Shown here: one piece after another, positions 7,699 through 17,232 of the stretch | Layout: each line of letters opens with the position of its first letter | Numbering within the stretch: position 1 is the stretch's first letter | Assembly: GCA_002749065.1 (NCBI GenBank) | Contig: PDTX01000009.1 | Coordinates: 1-64,000 of the forward strand | Direction: 5' to 3' | Source: Bacteroidia bacterium | Lineage (GTDB): Bacteria; Bacteroidota; Bacteroidia; Bacteroidales; CAJPTX01 | DNA length: 64,000 bases | The notes under the pieces: generated by a model | What the model saw: the letters and a program-made list of their open reading frames with translations, nothing else | What the model was told of the DNA's origin: nothing | The model's database searches: none | Program-made: the position numbers and the translations under genes

Positions 7699-8724
7699 CT
7701 AGCGCCCCTGGCCCTGCACCCGGGCCAGCAGACCGCAGGCCGCCTCTATGTCCAGACCGCGGGACACACGCACCGTGGCCCGCACCCCCTGGCCATTGAG
7801 CATGTCGCGGAGCTCGAGCATGCGCCCGGGCCGGGGCGGGCGGAAGGGGGCATCCGGGTGCGGGTGGTAGGCTATGAGGTTCACCAGGCAGGGCCAGCCG
7901 CGCAGGAGCCGCGCCAGGGCGGCCATGTGCCGGTCCGTGTCGTTCACGCCCCCGAGGACGACGTACTCGAAGGACAGGCGGCGCTGCCCCGACCAGTTCC
8001 GGGACTTCAGTATGCCCATGAGGCGGGTGATGGGCAGCGCGCGTGAGGCGGGCACCAGCTCCTGCCGCTCCACCTCGAAGGGGGAGTGGAGGCTGACGGC
8101 CAGGTGCGCCTCCGACTCGTGCAGGAAGCGCAGAAGCCCCTCCTCGCGCCCCACGGTGGAGACGGTGATGCGCCGGGGGCTCATGGCCAGGCCCCAGGGC
8201 GCGGTGAGGGCATCGAGGGTGCGCAGGAGGGCATCCGGATTGTCGAGGGGCTCGCCCATGCCCATGAATACCAGGTTGCTCAGCTCGGCGCTCTCCTCCA
8301 CGCTCAGGACCTGGTTGAGTATCTGGGCGGCATCGAGGTCGCCCCGGAAGGTCTGCTGGCCGGTGGCGCAGAAGGCGCAGGCCATGCGGCAGCCCGCCTG
8401 GGTGGAGATGCAGAGGGTCTTCCGCTCCCCGTCCGGTATCATGGCCGCCTCCACGGTGGAGCCGCTGCCCGCCGGGAAGAGGTACTTCTTCGTGCCGTCG
8501 CTCGAGACGGAGCAGGCGATGGGGGCCTCGCGCCCCGTGGTGTAGGCCGCATCGAGGGCCTCCCGGCCGTCCTTCGAGATGTTGGTCATCTGGCCGAAGG
8601 CCGTGGCCCTCTTCTCGTATATCCACTGGGCTATCTGCTTGCCGACGAAGGGCCTGAGGCCGATGGCGGCGGCACGCTCGCTCAGCTCGTGGGTGTCCAG
8701 GCCCAGGAGGCACTGCTGCTGCAT
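7699..8724 (-). CDS. rlmN: 23S rRNA (adenine2503-C2)-methyltransferase RlmN
   Basis: A radical SAM enzyme that methylates A2503 of 23S rRNA and, in many bacteria, A37 of some tRNAs. The iron-sulfur motif is CRMACAFC (about residues 107-114), preceded by TLCISTQAG. FMGMGEPLDN, the SAM-binding segment, follows, and the C-terminal Cys that resolves the methyl intermediate is in a GLDIEAACGLL context. At 341 residues it has the usual RlmN length and an N-terminal LRPFVGKQIAQWIYEK helix-turn-helix-like domain. It is the last gene of a tight run glsA - small membrane protein - rlmN, with gaps of 13 and 15 bases. Confidence 0.95.
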   Translation of the reverse strand: MQQQCLLGLDTHELSERAAAIGLRPFVGKQIAQWIYEKRATAFGQMTNISKDGREALDAAYTTGREAPIACSVSSDGTKKYLFPAGSGSTVEAAMIPDGERKTLCISTQAGCRMACAFCATGQQTFRGDLDAAQILNQVLSVEESAELSNLVFMGMGEPLDNPDALLRTLDALTAPWGLAMSPRRITVSTVGREEGLLRFLHESEAHLAVSLHSPFEVERQELVPASRALPITRLMGILKSRNWSGQRRLSFEYVVLGGVNDTDRHMAALARLLRGWPCLVNLIAYHPHPDAPFRPPRPGRMLELRDMLNGQGVRATVRVSRGLDIEAACGLLARVQGQGR

Positions 8725-8739
8725 AATGATTGGGGGTAT

Positions 8740-9072
8740 TTAGGGGTTGCTTGCGCGGTAGAGGAAGGTGTAGTCCAGGCCCAGGAGCAGGAGGATGGCG
8801 AAGCCCTGGGTGCCTATGTCGAAGAGGCTCAGGAGGATGGCCAGGGTGTAGAGGGGGAGCAGGGCGATGCGCCGGGTCTGCTGCTCGCCGCGAGGTCGCC
8901 CCAGCACCGTGACTAGGCGAATGAGGAGGTACCCCATCAGGGGGAGCGACACCACCACCCGGGGCACGGACGTGAAGGCCAGGCGCAGGAGGCTAATCAG
9001 GAGCGTGGCGGCCACGGTGTAGCCCAGGGCGCTGAGCTCGATGAGGTGACGGGGGGTGCTGCGCTGCGACAT
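8740..9072 (-). CDS. Small membrane protein of unknown function
   Basis: 110 residues with three or four hydrophobic segments (LSALGYTVAATLLISLLRLAF, VVVSLPLMGYLLIRLVTVLG, IALLPLYTLAILLSLFDIG, and a C-terminal helix). No family is recognised. It sits in the glsA-rlmN run with very short gaps and is probably cotranscribed. Confidence 0.6.
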   Translation of the reverse strand: MSQRSTPRHLIELSALGYTVAATLLISLLRLAFTSVPRVVVSLPLMGYLLIRLVTVLGRPRGEQQTRRIALLPLYTLAILLSLFDIGTQGFAILLLLGLDYTFLYRASNP

Positions 9073-9085
9073 GGGGCGGGCGGTG

Positions 9086-10060
9086 CTAGAAGATGGAGAG
9101 CCCGGTGCGGGTGGTGAACTCCTCGAGGAAATCTATCCCGAGCTCGGAGTTGCCGATGCTGTTGAGGCCGGGCGACCACGTCACCACGGAGAGGTAGCCC
9201 GGTATGACCCCGGCGATGCCCCCCCCCACGCCGCTCTTGGCCGGGATGCCGACGCGGAAGGCGAAGTCCCCCGCCCCGTTGTATAGGCCGGTGGTGAGCA
9301 GGAGGGCGTTCGTGCGCTTGGTCTGGCTGGGGGAGAGGATGGGCCGCCCCGTCAGGGGGTTGACCCCTTGGTTGGCCAGGAACTGCACGGCCTGGGCGAG
9401 CTGCTCGCAGCTCATGGTGATGGAGCACTGCTGGAAGTAGGTGGCCAGGACATCGTCCACGTGGTGGTGGATGTTGCCGAAGGACTTCATCAGGTAGGCC
9501 AGGGCCGCGTTGCGGTTGCCGGTCTGCAGCTCGGAGCGGTAGACCTCCGGGTCGTAGGCCAGGTCGTCCACCCCGGTGAGTCGGCGCAGGAAGTCGAGCA
9601 TCTCGGCGGTGGGGTCGGCGTAGTCGTCGAGCAGGATGTCGCTTATGACCATGGCCCCGGCGTTGATGAAGGGGTTGCGGGGTATGCCCTCCTCGGCCTC
9701 GAGCTGCACCAGGGAGTTGAACGATATGCCGGCGGGCTCGTAGGTGAGGCGCTGCCATATCCGGTCGCCCCGGCCGGCGAAGGCCATGGTGAAGGCGAAG
9801 AGCTTGCTGACGGACTGGATGGAGAAGCGGTGCTGGTAGTCGCCCCGGCCGATGCAGGGCCCGTTGATGAGCTGGGCCGCCACGCCGAAGCGCGTGGGGT
9901 CTACCTGGGCCAGGGCCGGGATGTAGTCCGCCACCCGGCCCGCGCCCCGCCGGGGGTAGAAGTCCCGGTAGAGGCTGTCGACCGTGGCCTCGAAGGCTTC
10001 CGGCGAGATGAATGGGCTAGCACGGTGGCCACGCATGGGCTTCGCGATTTGGGTGTGCAT
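9086..10060 (-). CDS. glsA: Glutaminase
   Basis: Hydrolyses L-glutamine to glutamate and ammonia in the cytoplasm. The serine beta-lactamase-like fold is shown by the SxxK motif in FSIQSVSKLFAF, by NPFINAGAMV, by EVYRSELQTGNRNAALAYLM, and by IPAKSGVGGGI near the C-terminus. About 325 residues is slightly longer than the usual 305-310. The frame extends to a TTG at 10078, but the ATG at 10060 (MHTQIAKPM) is the better start. It heads the run with the small membrane protein and rlmN. Together with the two amino-acid symporters upstream it points to amino-acid use as a carbon and nitrogen source. Confidence 0.93.
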   Translation of the reverse strand: MHTQIAKPMRGHRASPFISPEAFEATVDSLYRDFYPRRGAGRVADYIPALAQVDPTRFGVAAQLINGPCIGRGDYQHRFSIQSVSKLFAFTMAFAGRGDRIWQRLTYEPAGISFNSLVQLEAEEGIPRNPFINAGAMVISDILLDDYADPTAEMLDFLRRLTGVDDLAYDPEVYRSELQTGNRNAALAYLMKSFGNIHHHVDDVLATYFQQCSITMSCEQLAQAVQFLANQGVNPLTGRPILSPSQTKRTNALLLTTGLYNGAGDFAFRVGIPAKSGVGGGIAGVIPGYLSVVTWSPGLNSIGNSELGIDFLEEFTTRTGLSIF

Positions 10061-10105
10061 CCCCCTGCCGCTGAGCAATTATGGCACGGGGTAAAATAAA
10101 CGGGA

Positions 10106-10132
10106 GAGACGGCCAAAAGGTTCTGCCGTCTC
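10106..10132 (-). terminator. Terminator of the first NSS transporter gene
   Basis: Inverted repeat GAGACGGC / GCCGTCTC with an 11-base loop, followed on the minus strand by a T-rich run (TCCCGTTTATTTTACC). It lies between the transporter stop (10156) and glsA. Confidence 0.75.
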
Positions 10133-10155
10133 CCCCGCAAAGGGTGCCTACAGGC

Positions 10156-11514
10156 CTAGAGGAACAGCATGTTCACCTGTATTATGACGATGAGGATGGG
10201 CACGACGAACTTCAGCAGGAAGGACAGCGCGCGGAAAGCGCCCAGGTTCTTGGTCCCGCCGTTGGTCACCTGCTCGTAGAACATGGTACGCCCGGGGCCC
10301 CAGCCCACGAAGAGGACCATCAGCAGGCCACCCAGCGGCATGAAGACGTTGGAGGCGCAGAAGTCCATCAGGTCGAAGAGGCTCTTGCCGAATATCATCA
10401 CGTCGCTCAGCACGCCCATCGAGAGCGTAACCGGGATGCCGACCAGGATGGCCAGAGCCGTGACCACCAGCGTGCCGTTGCGGCGGCTGAGCTTGAAGAA
10501 GTCGATGAAGAAGATGGTGGTCACCTCGAAGAGGGATATCATGGAGGTGAGCGCGGCGACCGTGAGCAGGAGGAAGAACAGGAGCGACCAGAAGCCCCCG
10601 GCGGCCATGTTGGCGAAGATGCCCGGCAGGGTGATGTAGACCAGCGAGGGGCCCGCGGCCGGCTCCACGCCGAAGGCGAACACGGCCGGGAAGATCATGA
10701 TGCCGGCCAGGACGGCGACCAGGGCGTCGGCCAGGGAGACCTGCACGGAGGTCTCCACCAGGTTGTCGTTGCTCTTGACGTAGGAGCCGTAGGTGATGAT
10801 GGCCCCCATACCCAGCGAGAGGGAGAAGAAGGCCTGGCCCATGGCGTTGAGGATCACGTCGGAGTTGATCTTGCTGAAGTCGGGCTTGAAGAGGAACTCT
10901 ATCCCCTTGAAGGCGCCCTCGAGCATGAGGGAGCGGACGCAGATCACCAGGATGAGCAGGAAGAGCAGCGGCATCAGTATCTTGGAGTAGCGCTCGATGC
11001 CCTTGGTGACCCCGCGGAGGATGACCACGGCCGTGATGACCAGGAAGATGACCTGCCACATCACCGGCCGCCACGGATGCACGATGAAGTCGCCGAAGTA
11101 GGCCCCGGCGTTGAAGTCCTTCGCGGCGATGGTGAAGGCGTTGAAGGTGTACTCCAGCGTCCAGCCCGCGACGGTGGAGTAGAAGGTGATGATCATGAAG
11201 GCCGTCACGATGCACATGATGCCCACCAGCCGCCAGGGGGAGTTGGGGGCTATGCGGTCGAAGCAGCCGTACGCGTTCGACCGGCCCTCGCGCCCTATGG
11301 TGAACTCGGCCACCATCACCGGCACGCCCAGCATGAAGACAAACAAAAGGTAGATCAGCAGGAAGGCCGACCCACCGTTTACACCCGTCTCGTACGGGAA
11401 TTTCCAGATATTACCCAGCCCCACCGCGGAACCCGCAGTAGCCGCAATCACACCAAAACGTGAACCGAAAGACTCGCGTTTGCCACCTGAAGAACCATTA
11501 CCACTTGCATCCAT
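10156..11514 (-). CDS. NSS family sodium-dependent transporter, copy A
   Basis: A neurotransmitter:sodium symporter family protein (SLC6/LeuT fold), 452 residues with about 11-12 membrane helices. The N-terminal signature SRFGVIAATAGSAVGLGNIWKFPYETG forms the sodium and substrate site in this family. GFWSLLFFLLLTVAALTSMISLFE covers the helix 8 region. It likely imports an amino acid with Na+, but the substrate cannot be read off. It is the same length as, and closely similar to, the next gene upstream (11645-13003), and each copy has its own terminator. Confidence 0.92.
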   Translation of the reverse strand: MDASGNGSSGGKRESFGSRFGVIAATAGSAVGLGNIWKFPYETGVNGGSAFLLIYLLFVFMLGVPVMVAEFTIGREGRSNAYGCFDRIAPNSPWRLVGIMCIVTAFMIITFYSTVAGWTLEYTFNAFTIAAKDFNAGAYFGDFIVHPWRPVMWQVIFLVITAVVILRGVTKGIERYSKILMPLLFLLILVICVRSLMLEGAFKGIEFLFKPDFSKINSDVILNAMGQAFFSLSLGMGAIITYGSYVKSNDNLVETSVQVSLADALVAVLAGIMIFPAVFAFGVEPAAGPSLVYITLPGIFANMAAGGFWSLLFFLLLTVAALTSMISLFEVTTIFFIDFFKLSRRNGTLVVTALAILVGIPVTLSMGVLSDVMIFGKSLFDLMDFCASNVFMPLGGLLMVLFVGWGPGRTMFYEQVTNGGTKNLGAFRALSFLLKFVVPILIVIIQVNMLFL

Positions 11515-11580
11515 AATTGTTTAGCTATTTAGTTCCCCCACAGCCCCATCCCCACATCAAACACCAAAACCGAAACGAAG

Positions 11581-11615
11581 GAGGGGCACCCTACACGCCT
11601 GTAGAAGTGCCCCTC
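11581..11615 (-). terminator. Terminator of the second NSS transporter gene
   Basis: A strong hairpin with arms GAGGGGCAC / GTGCCCCTC and an inner CTACA / TGTAG pair. The minus strand continues CTTCGTTTCGGTTTTGG. It lies 30 bases after the stop of the 11645-13003 gene. Confidence 0.85.
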
Positions 11616-11644
11616 AAAATACCACGCGCGTACCCTATTTACAT

Positions 11645-13003
11645 CTACATCAGGCCAGCCACGAAGATCACGGCGATTAGCGCCGGGGCAACGTACTTCA
11701 CCATGGCGCGGACGAACTGGATGGCCGAGGACTTCAGCGTGCCCTCATTGCTGATCTCAAGCTCGAAGGCATTCTTGCCCGGGCCCCAGCCCACGAAGAC
11801 CACGGCCAGCAGGCCACCCAGCGGCATGAGGATCTTGGCCGACAGGAAGTCCATCAGGTCGAAGAGGCCCAGGCCAAAGATCTGGAACTCCGCCCACGCA
11901 CCGCTCCCTTGCGAGAGCGTAACCGGCACACCGATGACGAGCACGGCCAGCGAGCCGACTATCGTGGCGACGGTACGGTTCATCTTGAACTTCTCCGCGA
12001 TGTACACCACGTTGGCCTCCAGCAGCGAGATCATGGAGGTCAGGGCCGCCACCGTCAGCAGCAGGAAGAACACCAGGCACCACAGCCAGCCCAGCGCCAT
12101 CTCCGCGAAGATGTTCGGCAGGGTGATGTACACCAGCGAGGGGCCAGAGCCCGGCTCCACGCCGAAGGCGAACACGGCCGGGAAGATCATCACGCCGGCC
12201 AGCACGGCCACCACCGTATCGGCCACCGACACCTGGAAGGCGGTGTTCACCAGGTTCTCCTGCTTGTTGATGTACGAGCCGTAGGTAATGAGCGCGCCCA
12301 TACCCAGGGAGAGCGAGAAGAAGGCCTGGCCCAGCGCCGCGAGGCCCACGCTGGCATCAATCTTGCTGAAGTCCGGCTTGAACAGGAACTCCAGGCCCGC
12401 CGAGGCGCCATCCAGCATCAGGGAGCGCACGCAGATCACTATAATAAGGACAAAGAGCAGGGGCATGAGGATCTTGGAGCTCGCCTCGATACCCTTGGAC
12501 ACCCCGTTCAGAATCACGAAGGCCGTGATGGCCATGAAGGCCAGCTGCCATGCCACCGGATGCCACGGATGGGCCACAAAATTGGTGAAGTAGTCGCCCG
12601 AGTTCACCTCGCCGGACATGATGCCCGCCACCAGGCCATGCGAGTTGAACATGTACTCCAGGGTCCACCCTGCGATGGTCGAGTAGAAGGTCATGATCAT
12701 GAATGAGGACAGGATGCCCATGAAGCCCACCACTGACCACTGAGGGCTCTTGGGAGCTATCTTGATAAAGCTACCACTCGCATTAGCCTGTCCATGCCGG
12801 CCGATGGAGAACTCCGTCACCATCACCGGGATACCCAGAACGAAGATGAAGGCCAGGTACACAATCAGGAAGGCGGCCCCCCCGTAGCTACCCAGCTCAT
12901 AGGGAAACCGCCAGATGTTGCCTAGGCCTACTGCACTGCCGGCCGCCGCGGCTATCAAGCCCAGCTTTGAACCAAAAGACTCGCGTTGTTGATTATCACT
13001 CAT
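11645..13003 (-). CDS. NSS family sodium-dependent transporter, copy B
   Basis: 452 residues, paralogous to copy A across the full length. It has the same N-terminal sodium-site signature (SKLGLIAAAAGSAVGLGNIWRFPYELG), the MILPAVFAFGVEPGSGPSLVYITLP-like helix, and the ALTSMISLLEA segment. A -33/-7 promoter pair upstream and a hairpin downstream make it a separate transcription unit. A tandem pair with this similarity suggests local duplication with possible division of substrates. The substrate is probably an amino acid. Confidence 0.92.
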   Translation of the reverse strand: MSDNQQRESFGSKLGLIAAAAGSAVGLGNIWRFPYELGSYGGAAFLIVYLAFIFVLGIPVMVTEFSIGRHGQANASGSFIKIAPKSPQWSVVGFMGILSSFMIMTFYSTIAGWTLEYMFNSHGLVAGIMSGEVNSGDYFTNFVAHPWHPVAWQLAFMAITAFVILNGVSKGIEASSKILMPLLFVLIIVICVRSLMLDGASAGLEFLFKPDFSKIDASVGLAALGQAFFSLSLGMGALITYGSYINKQENLVNTAFQVSVADTVVAVLAGVMIFPAVFAFGVEPGSGPSLVYITLPNIFAEMALGWLWCLVFFLLLTVAALTSMISLLEANVVYIAEKFKMNRTVATIVGSLAVLVIGVPVTLSQGSGAWAEFQIFGLGLFDLMDFLSAKILMPLGGLLAVVFVGWGPGKNAFELEISNEGTLKSSAIQFVRAMVKYVAPALIAVIFVAGLM

Positions 13004-13029
13004 AGCTCTTATGTTTTAGGTTTGTAGCC

Positions 13030-13062
13030 CAAAGGTAAGAACAAAAGCGGAAAAAACGCAAG
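13030..13062 (-). promoter_or_regulatory. Bacteroidota-type promoter of NSS copy B
   Basis: Minus-strand TACCTTTG (13030-13037) is a perfect -7 box. A TTG at 13059-13061 lies 21 bases upstream, close to the expected -33 distance. Confidence 0.6.
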
Positions 13063-13171
13063 ATGGAACGCAAATCAATCCATATTTTAAGTTGACTGCA
13101 TCTACATAAGCCGGGCCGCCACCCCGGAGACCGCGAGGAACCAAGGATTTACCCCGCGCCAGAAGGTTACA

Positions 13172-15379
13172 CTACCAGCCGGAAAAGTGCGACGGGCTGT
13201 CGACCCGGTACACCCGCCGGATGCCCACCAACGAGTTCACCGTGTGGATGATGCTCTCGAGCTCGCCCCTATCGCGGACCGACACGGAGATCACCCCCTG
13301 GAAGCGGGTGCCGTCGCTCTGCATGTTCACGTTGGTGATGTTGACCGGGAAGCGGCTCTTGGCCACGGACGAGAACAGGTCGGCCAGCAGGGCCTTGCGG
13401 TCCTCGCCGGTGAGGTAGAAGTGCGCGGTGAAGAAGCGGTCCTCCTGCGGGGCCCAGAGCACCTTGACGATCTTCTCGCCCCGCTGGGCGCTCAGGCGCT
13501 CCCCCTCGGGGCAGAGCTTCCGATGCACCACGATCATCTCCTCGTCCGCCTTAAAGCCCGTGACCACATCGCCCGGCAGGGCGAAGCAGCAGGGCGACTG
13601 CACGTACTCCACGGCCGCCGCGCTGGCCGGGCTAGGGGGCTGGCCGAGCGGCACCAGCGGCCGGGGGAGCAGGCGGCGGCTGGGCGAGCGGCGGATGCGC
13701 AGCGGGTAGTAGAAGTACCGCCGCCGCAGCTTACGCCTTAGCTGCGCCAGGTTGATGCTCCCGTCGGCGATGGCGATGTACAGGTCCTCCGGGCTGTCCG
13801 TGTGGATGGAGAAGTACGGGAGGAGCTGCAGCAGGTCCGACTCGGAGAAGTTCACCTCCATCTCCTCTATCATGGAGAGGACGCGCCGCCGGCCCATGGC
13901 CATGAGCTGCTCACGGTGGTCGCGCACCGCCTGGGCGATGCAGTTCTTGGCCAGCGGGGTGCGCACGTAGTCCAGCCACTTGCGGCTCGGGAGCTGCGAG
14001 TTCGCGCGGATGATGTGCACCACCTCCCCGCCGCGGATCTCGCGGTCCAGGTTCATCAGCACCCCGTCCACCGTGGCCCCCAGGGCCGTGTTGCCGATGG
14101 CCCGCGAGAGGGCGTAGGCGCAGTCCAGCACCGTGGAGCCCCGCGGGATGCTATGCCGCTTCCCGTAGCTGTCGGTGAAGGCGATCTGCTGGCGGAGGAT
14201 GCTCGACTGGATCTGGCTGACGAAGCTCGAGGTCGCCCGCTGGCTCTTGGTCAGCTCGTTGGCCACGCCCTCGCGGAAGCTCGCTATCGCGTCGTGCCCC
14301 CCGTGCTTGTAGCGCCAGTGCGAGGCCAGGCCGTACTCGGCGATCGAGTCCATCCGGTCGGTGCGGATCTGGACCTCTATCCACTCCCCCTGCTTGCTCA
14401 GGAGCGTGCAGTGCAGGGCCTCGTAGCCGTTGGCCTTTGGCTGGGTCACCCAGTCGCGCGTGCGCTCCTGCTGCACGGTGTAGAGGTTCGCCAGCAGGCT
14501 GTAGATGAACCAGCACTGCGTGCTCTCGGGTATGTCCTGCACGGGGGTGAAGACGATGCGCATGGCCAGCAGGTCGTACACCTCGCTGAAGGGGATGTTC
14601 TTCTTCTCCATCTTCTTCCAGATGGAGTAGATCGACTTCTGCCGCCGCTGCAGCGTATGCTCCACGCCCAGGTGGGTGAGCTGCTCCACGAAGGGGAGGG
14701 CGAAGTGGCTGATGCGGTCGTTGAGCCCCTCCGATATCTGCTGCAGCTCGTCGGCGATGGCCTTGTAGGCCTTCGGGTACTTGGCCATGAGGCTGAGGTT
14801 CTCCAGCTCGATCTTCACGTTGTAGAGCCCCACCCGCTCGGCTATCGGGGAGTAGAAGAAGGTCGTCTCGCTCGCGATTTTATCGCGCTTGTGCTCGGGC
14901 ATCGCGCCCAGCGTGCGCATGTTGTGCAGGCGGTCCGCCAGCTTGATGAAGATGATGCGGAAGTCGTCCTCTATCGTCAGCAGCAGCTTCTGGTAGTTGA
15001 TCTCCTGCTTGGAGGCATCGCTGCCGTCCAGCTTGTCGATCTTGGTGAGCCCGTCGACGATGTTGGCGATGTTCGCGTTGAAGAGCTCGCGCAGCTCGCC
15101 CACCGTGTGCTGCGTATCCTCCACCACGTCGTGCAGCAGGGCGGCGCAGATGGCCTCCGCATCGTGCGGCACGAGCTCGGTGGCGATTCGGGCTACGGCT
15201 ATCGGGTGCAGAATGTAGGGCTCGCCCGACTTGCGGATCACCCCCTGGTGCGCGCCGTCGGCGAACTCGAAGGCCCGCACGACCATCTCGAGCTCCTCAT
15301 CGCTGCGGAGCCGCGCAACCTGGACGAGCTCCTTAAATTCCTGCTGAACTACCTCCTGATAATCAGGGCTTTTCACCAT
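13172..15379 (-). CDS. rel: RelA/SpoT family (p)ppGpp synthetase/hydrolase
   Basis: About 735 residues, long-form Rel. The N-terminal HD hydrolase domain shows HPIAVARIATELVPHD and ALLHDVVEDT, then KLADRLHNMRTL. The synthetase domain has DLLAMRIVF, GYEALHCTLL and EVQIRTDRMDSIAEYGLASHW. A TGS domain (AFTDSYGKRHSIPRGSTVLD) and a C-terminal ACT-like domain (TNVNMQSDGTRFQGVISVSV) follow. So it should make and degrade the alarmone. The frame is open to 15457, but the start MVKSPDYQE at 15379 fits the family. It overlaps the end of the upstream T9SS-cargo gene by 17 bases, which implies cotranscription and perhaps translational coupling. Confidence 0.93.
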   Translation of the reverse strand: MVKSPDYQEVVQQEFKELVQVARLRSDEELEMVVRAFEFADGAHQGVIRKSGEPYILHPIAVARIATELVPHDAEAICAALLHDVVEDTQHTVGELRELFNANIANIVDGLTKIDKLDGSDASKQEINYQKLLLTIEDDFRIIFIKLADRLHNMRTLGAMPEHKRDKIASETTFFYSPIAERVGLYNVKIELENLSLMAKYPKAYKAIADELQQISEGLNDRISHFALPFVEQLTHLGVEHTLQRRQKSIYSIWKKMEKKNIPFSEVYDLLAMRIVFTPVQDIPESTQCWFIYSLLANLYTVQQERTRDWVTQPKANGYEALHCTLLSKQGEWIEVQIRTDRMDSIAEYGLASHWRYKHGGHDAIASFREGVANELTKSQRATSSFVSQIQSSILRQQIAFTDSYGKRHSIPRGSTVLDCAYALSRAIGNTALGATVDGVLMNLDREIRGGEVVHIIRANSQLPSRKWLDYVRTPLAKNCIAQAVRDHREQLMAMGRRRVLSMIEEMEVNFSESDLLQLLPYFSIHTDSPEDLYIAIADGSINLAQLRRKLRRRYFYYPLRIRRSPSRRLLPRPLVPLGQPPSPASAAAVEYVQSPCCFALPGDVVTGFKADEEMIVVHRKLCPEGERLSAQRGEKIVKVLWAPQEDRFFTAHFYLTGEDRKALLADLFSSVAKSRFPVNITNVNMQSDGTRFQGVISVSVRDRGELESIIHTVNSLVGIRRVYRVDSPSHFSGW

Positions 15380-17201
15380 TAACCATCTCCCGCTTAGTCG
15401 GGTACACCACCATGAAGGAGCCCGTCTGGACCTCGGGTGTCCGCCCCGGGACCTCAATCTTCACGCGGTAGATGTAGGCCCCCTCGCGGGCGTAGTCCCC
15501 GTTGGAGAGCCGCCCGTCCCACTGCTTGCCCGTGTAGATGAGCTTGCCCGCACGGTCGTAGATGTACATCATGTACTCGGTCAGCAGCTCGGGCTTGGGC
15601 TCGAACAGGTTGCGCTGCAGGCCGAGCGAGGAGCTCTTCTGCAGGGGGGCTATGGCGTTGGGCATCTTCACCAGCACGTTGAGCTTGATGCACTTCATGT
15701 CGGAGGTGCTCACCCGGGTCCGCGTCTCGGTCGACGACACGTACTCATACGCCTCCACCTGGTAGCAGAACTCGTTCACGTAGCGCTTACCCTGGTGCAG
15801 CTTCTTGAAGCCCTCCACGCCCTGGACCGGGTCGGCCAGGTCGTCGACGTACTTCAGCTCGTGCGAGTCGTCCCGGCCAATCTTGAGGATCTCCTTCTTG
15901 CGGGCCACGGTATCGCCATCGAGCTTCACGAAGCGGTAGACGTAGTACTCCGAGTAGAAGGTCTGCTCGCCCGAGAGGCCCACGTAGCGCCCCGGCGGGC
16001 GAATCGACAGCGTGTCCCACATCAGGGTGTTCTTGTCGCCCTGGTTCGCCAGCCGCAGCACGATGCTGTTGGCCTTATTCGACACGGCGAACTCCTCATC
16101 GCAGCTGTTCACCGCCGCCAGGTAGTAGTAGCGCTTCTTCTTCTGCAGGTTCTCCTGGTCATCGGAATCCTCGATCGACCCCTCGTACTCCCCGCTGCCC
16201 AGATCGCCCTGGTTGATCGTGGTCAGCACCTTCCGGGTCAGCTTGCCTTCGAAGGTCGAGCTATCGTCGGTGCGCACCAGCTCGTACCGATTGGCGAACG
16301 CACCCGGCAGGATCCTGTAGTTAACCTTATTGACCTTCCCGACGCTTTTCACATCCTCGACGTACAGCAGGCCCCGCGCTATGGGCTTCTTCGGCCCCTT
16401 AACGCTGGTCTGGCTGGAGTGCGAGACCTTCTTCTCCTCCGGCCTCCCGTTCTCGTCGAAGCCGCTGCTGGTCGCCTGGATGTATATGGACAGATCCTGG
16501 TCGACCGGGACATCGACCATCGCCTCCGTCTCATCGATGAGCGGATCGCCATAGGTCGAAGAGCTACCAAAACGGCTGAGCTTCACCTCGTAGGTCACCT
16601 TGTTGCCGGGCCAGCCACGGTAGGGGTTCCACTTTAGACGCACCTTGCCGAGGCACTCGTCGTACTCCCGCTCAAGGAACATCGTGGTATGGCGACCCGT
16701 CAGGTTCGAGGGGATCTTCTCACCGACCTGGTAGACCTGCCCCCCTACCTCCGTCCGCTCCGTCGCGGTGGTGTAGCTGGCTATCGCGAAGGTCTGCGGG
16801 CCCGAGTTGCCCTTCACCCCCTCCACATTGCCGGAGGGCAGCTCACCCATCACATCCGGAACCGATCCATCATCAATCGGCAGATCGATGTCCGTCCGTC
16901 CCGATATCTTCTTGACCGTCGCGATCCGCACGAGGTCCTTCTCGCCGGTGGCCGACACCTTCTCCCTATACAGGATGATACCCTCTATCGGCGGATAGTT
17001 CTTGTCCTTCTCCGGGTCCGGGGTCGGATACCTCCAGTATACCGTTACCTTACCATCGCTGGGTCGCACGTCCAGACGTTCCAGAATCGGTTTCCGTGGC
17101 TTCAGCTTCTTGAACGGATTCGTCCCCGACTGCGCCTCGACGCTCGACAGACCCGACAACAAGAATGCCACTAGCAACAACAAGCTGGAAAACTTCCTCA
17201 T
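15363..17201 (-). CDS. Secreted protein with T9SS type B (gliding-motility-associated) C-terminal domain
   Basis: 612 residues. A Sec signal (MRKFSSLLLLVAFLLSGLSSVEAQ) is followed by several fibronectin-III-like units (LDVRPSDGKVTVYWRYPTPD, GKVRLKWNPYRGWPGNKVTYEVK and later repeats). The last 90 residues match the type B sorting domain: an MPNAIAP-like lead, EYMMYIYDRAGKLIY, WDGRLSNGDYAREGAYIYRV and a GSFMVVYP ending. Type B cargo crosses the outer membrane through T9SS and is usually handled with a PorP/SprF-like partner. No such partner is in this window. The gene continues directly into rel. Confidence 0.85.
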   Translation of the reverse strand: MRKFSSLLLLVAFLLSGLSSVEAQSGTNPFKKLKPRKPILERLDVRPSDGKVTVYWRYPTPDPEKDKNYPPIEGIILYREKVSATGEKDLVRIATVKKISGRTDIDLPIDDGSVPDVMGELPSGNVEGVKGNSGPQTFAIASYTTATERTEVGGQVYQVGEKIPSNLTGRHTTMFLEREYDECLGKVRLKWNPYRGWPGNKVTYEVKLSRFGSSSTYGDPLIDETEAMVDVPVDQDLSIYIQATSSGFDENGRPEEKKVSHSSQTSVKGPKKPIARGLLYVEDVKSVGKVNKVNYRILPGAFANRYELVRTDDSSTFEGKLTRKVLTTINQGDLGSGEYEGSIEDSDDQENLQKKKRYYYLAAVNSCDEEFAVSNKANSIVLRLANQGDKNTLMWDTLSIRPPGRYVGLSGEQTFYSEYYVYRFVKLDGDTVARKKEILKIGRDDSHELKYVDDLADPVQGVEGFKKLHQGKRYVNEFCYQVEAYEYVSSTETRTRVSTSDMKCIKLNVLVKMPNAIAPLQKSSSLGLQRNLFEPKPELLTEYMMYIYDRAGKLIYTGKQWDGRLSNGDYAREGAYIYRVKIEVPGRTPEVQTGSFMVVYPTKREMVNGEKP

Positions 17202-17232
17202 AATTATCCCCTTTTAGTTCTTCTACGCAGAA

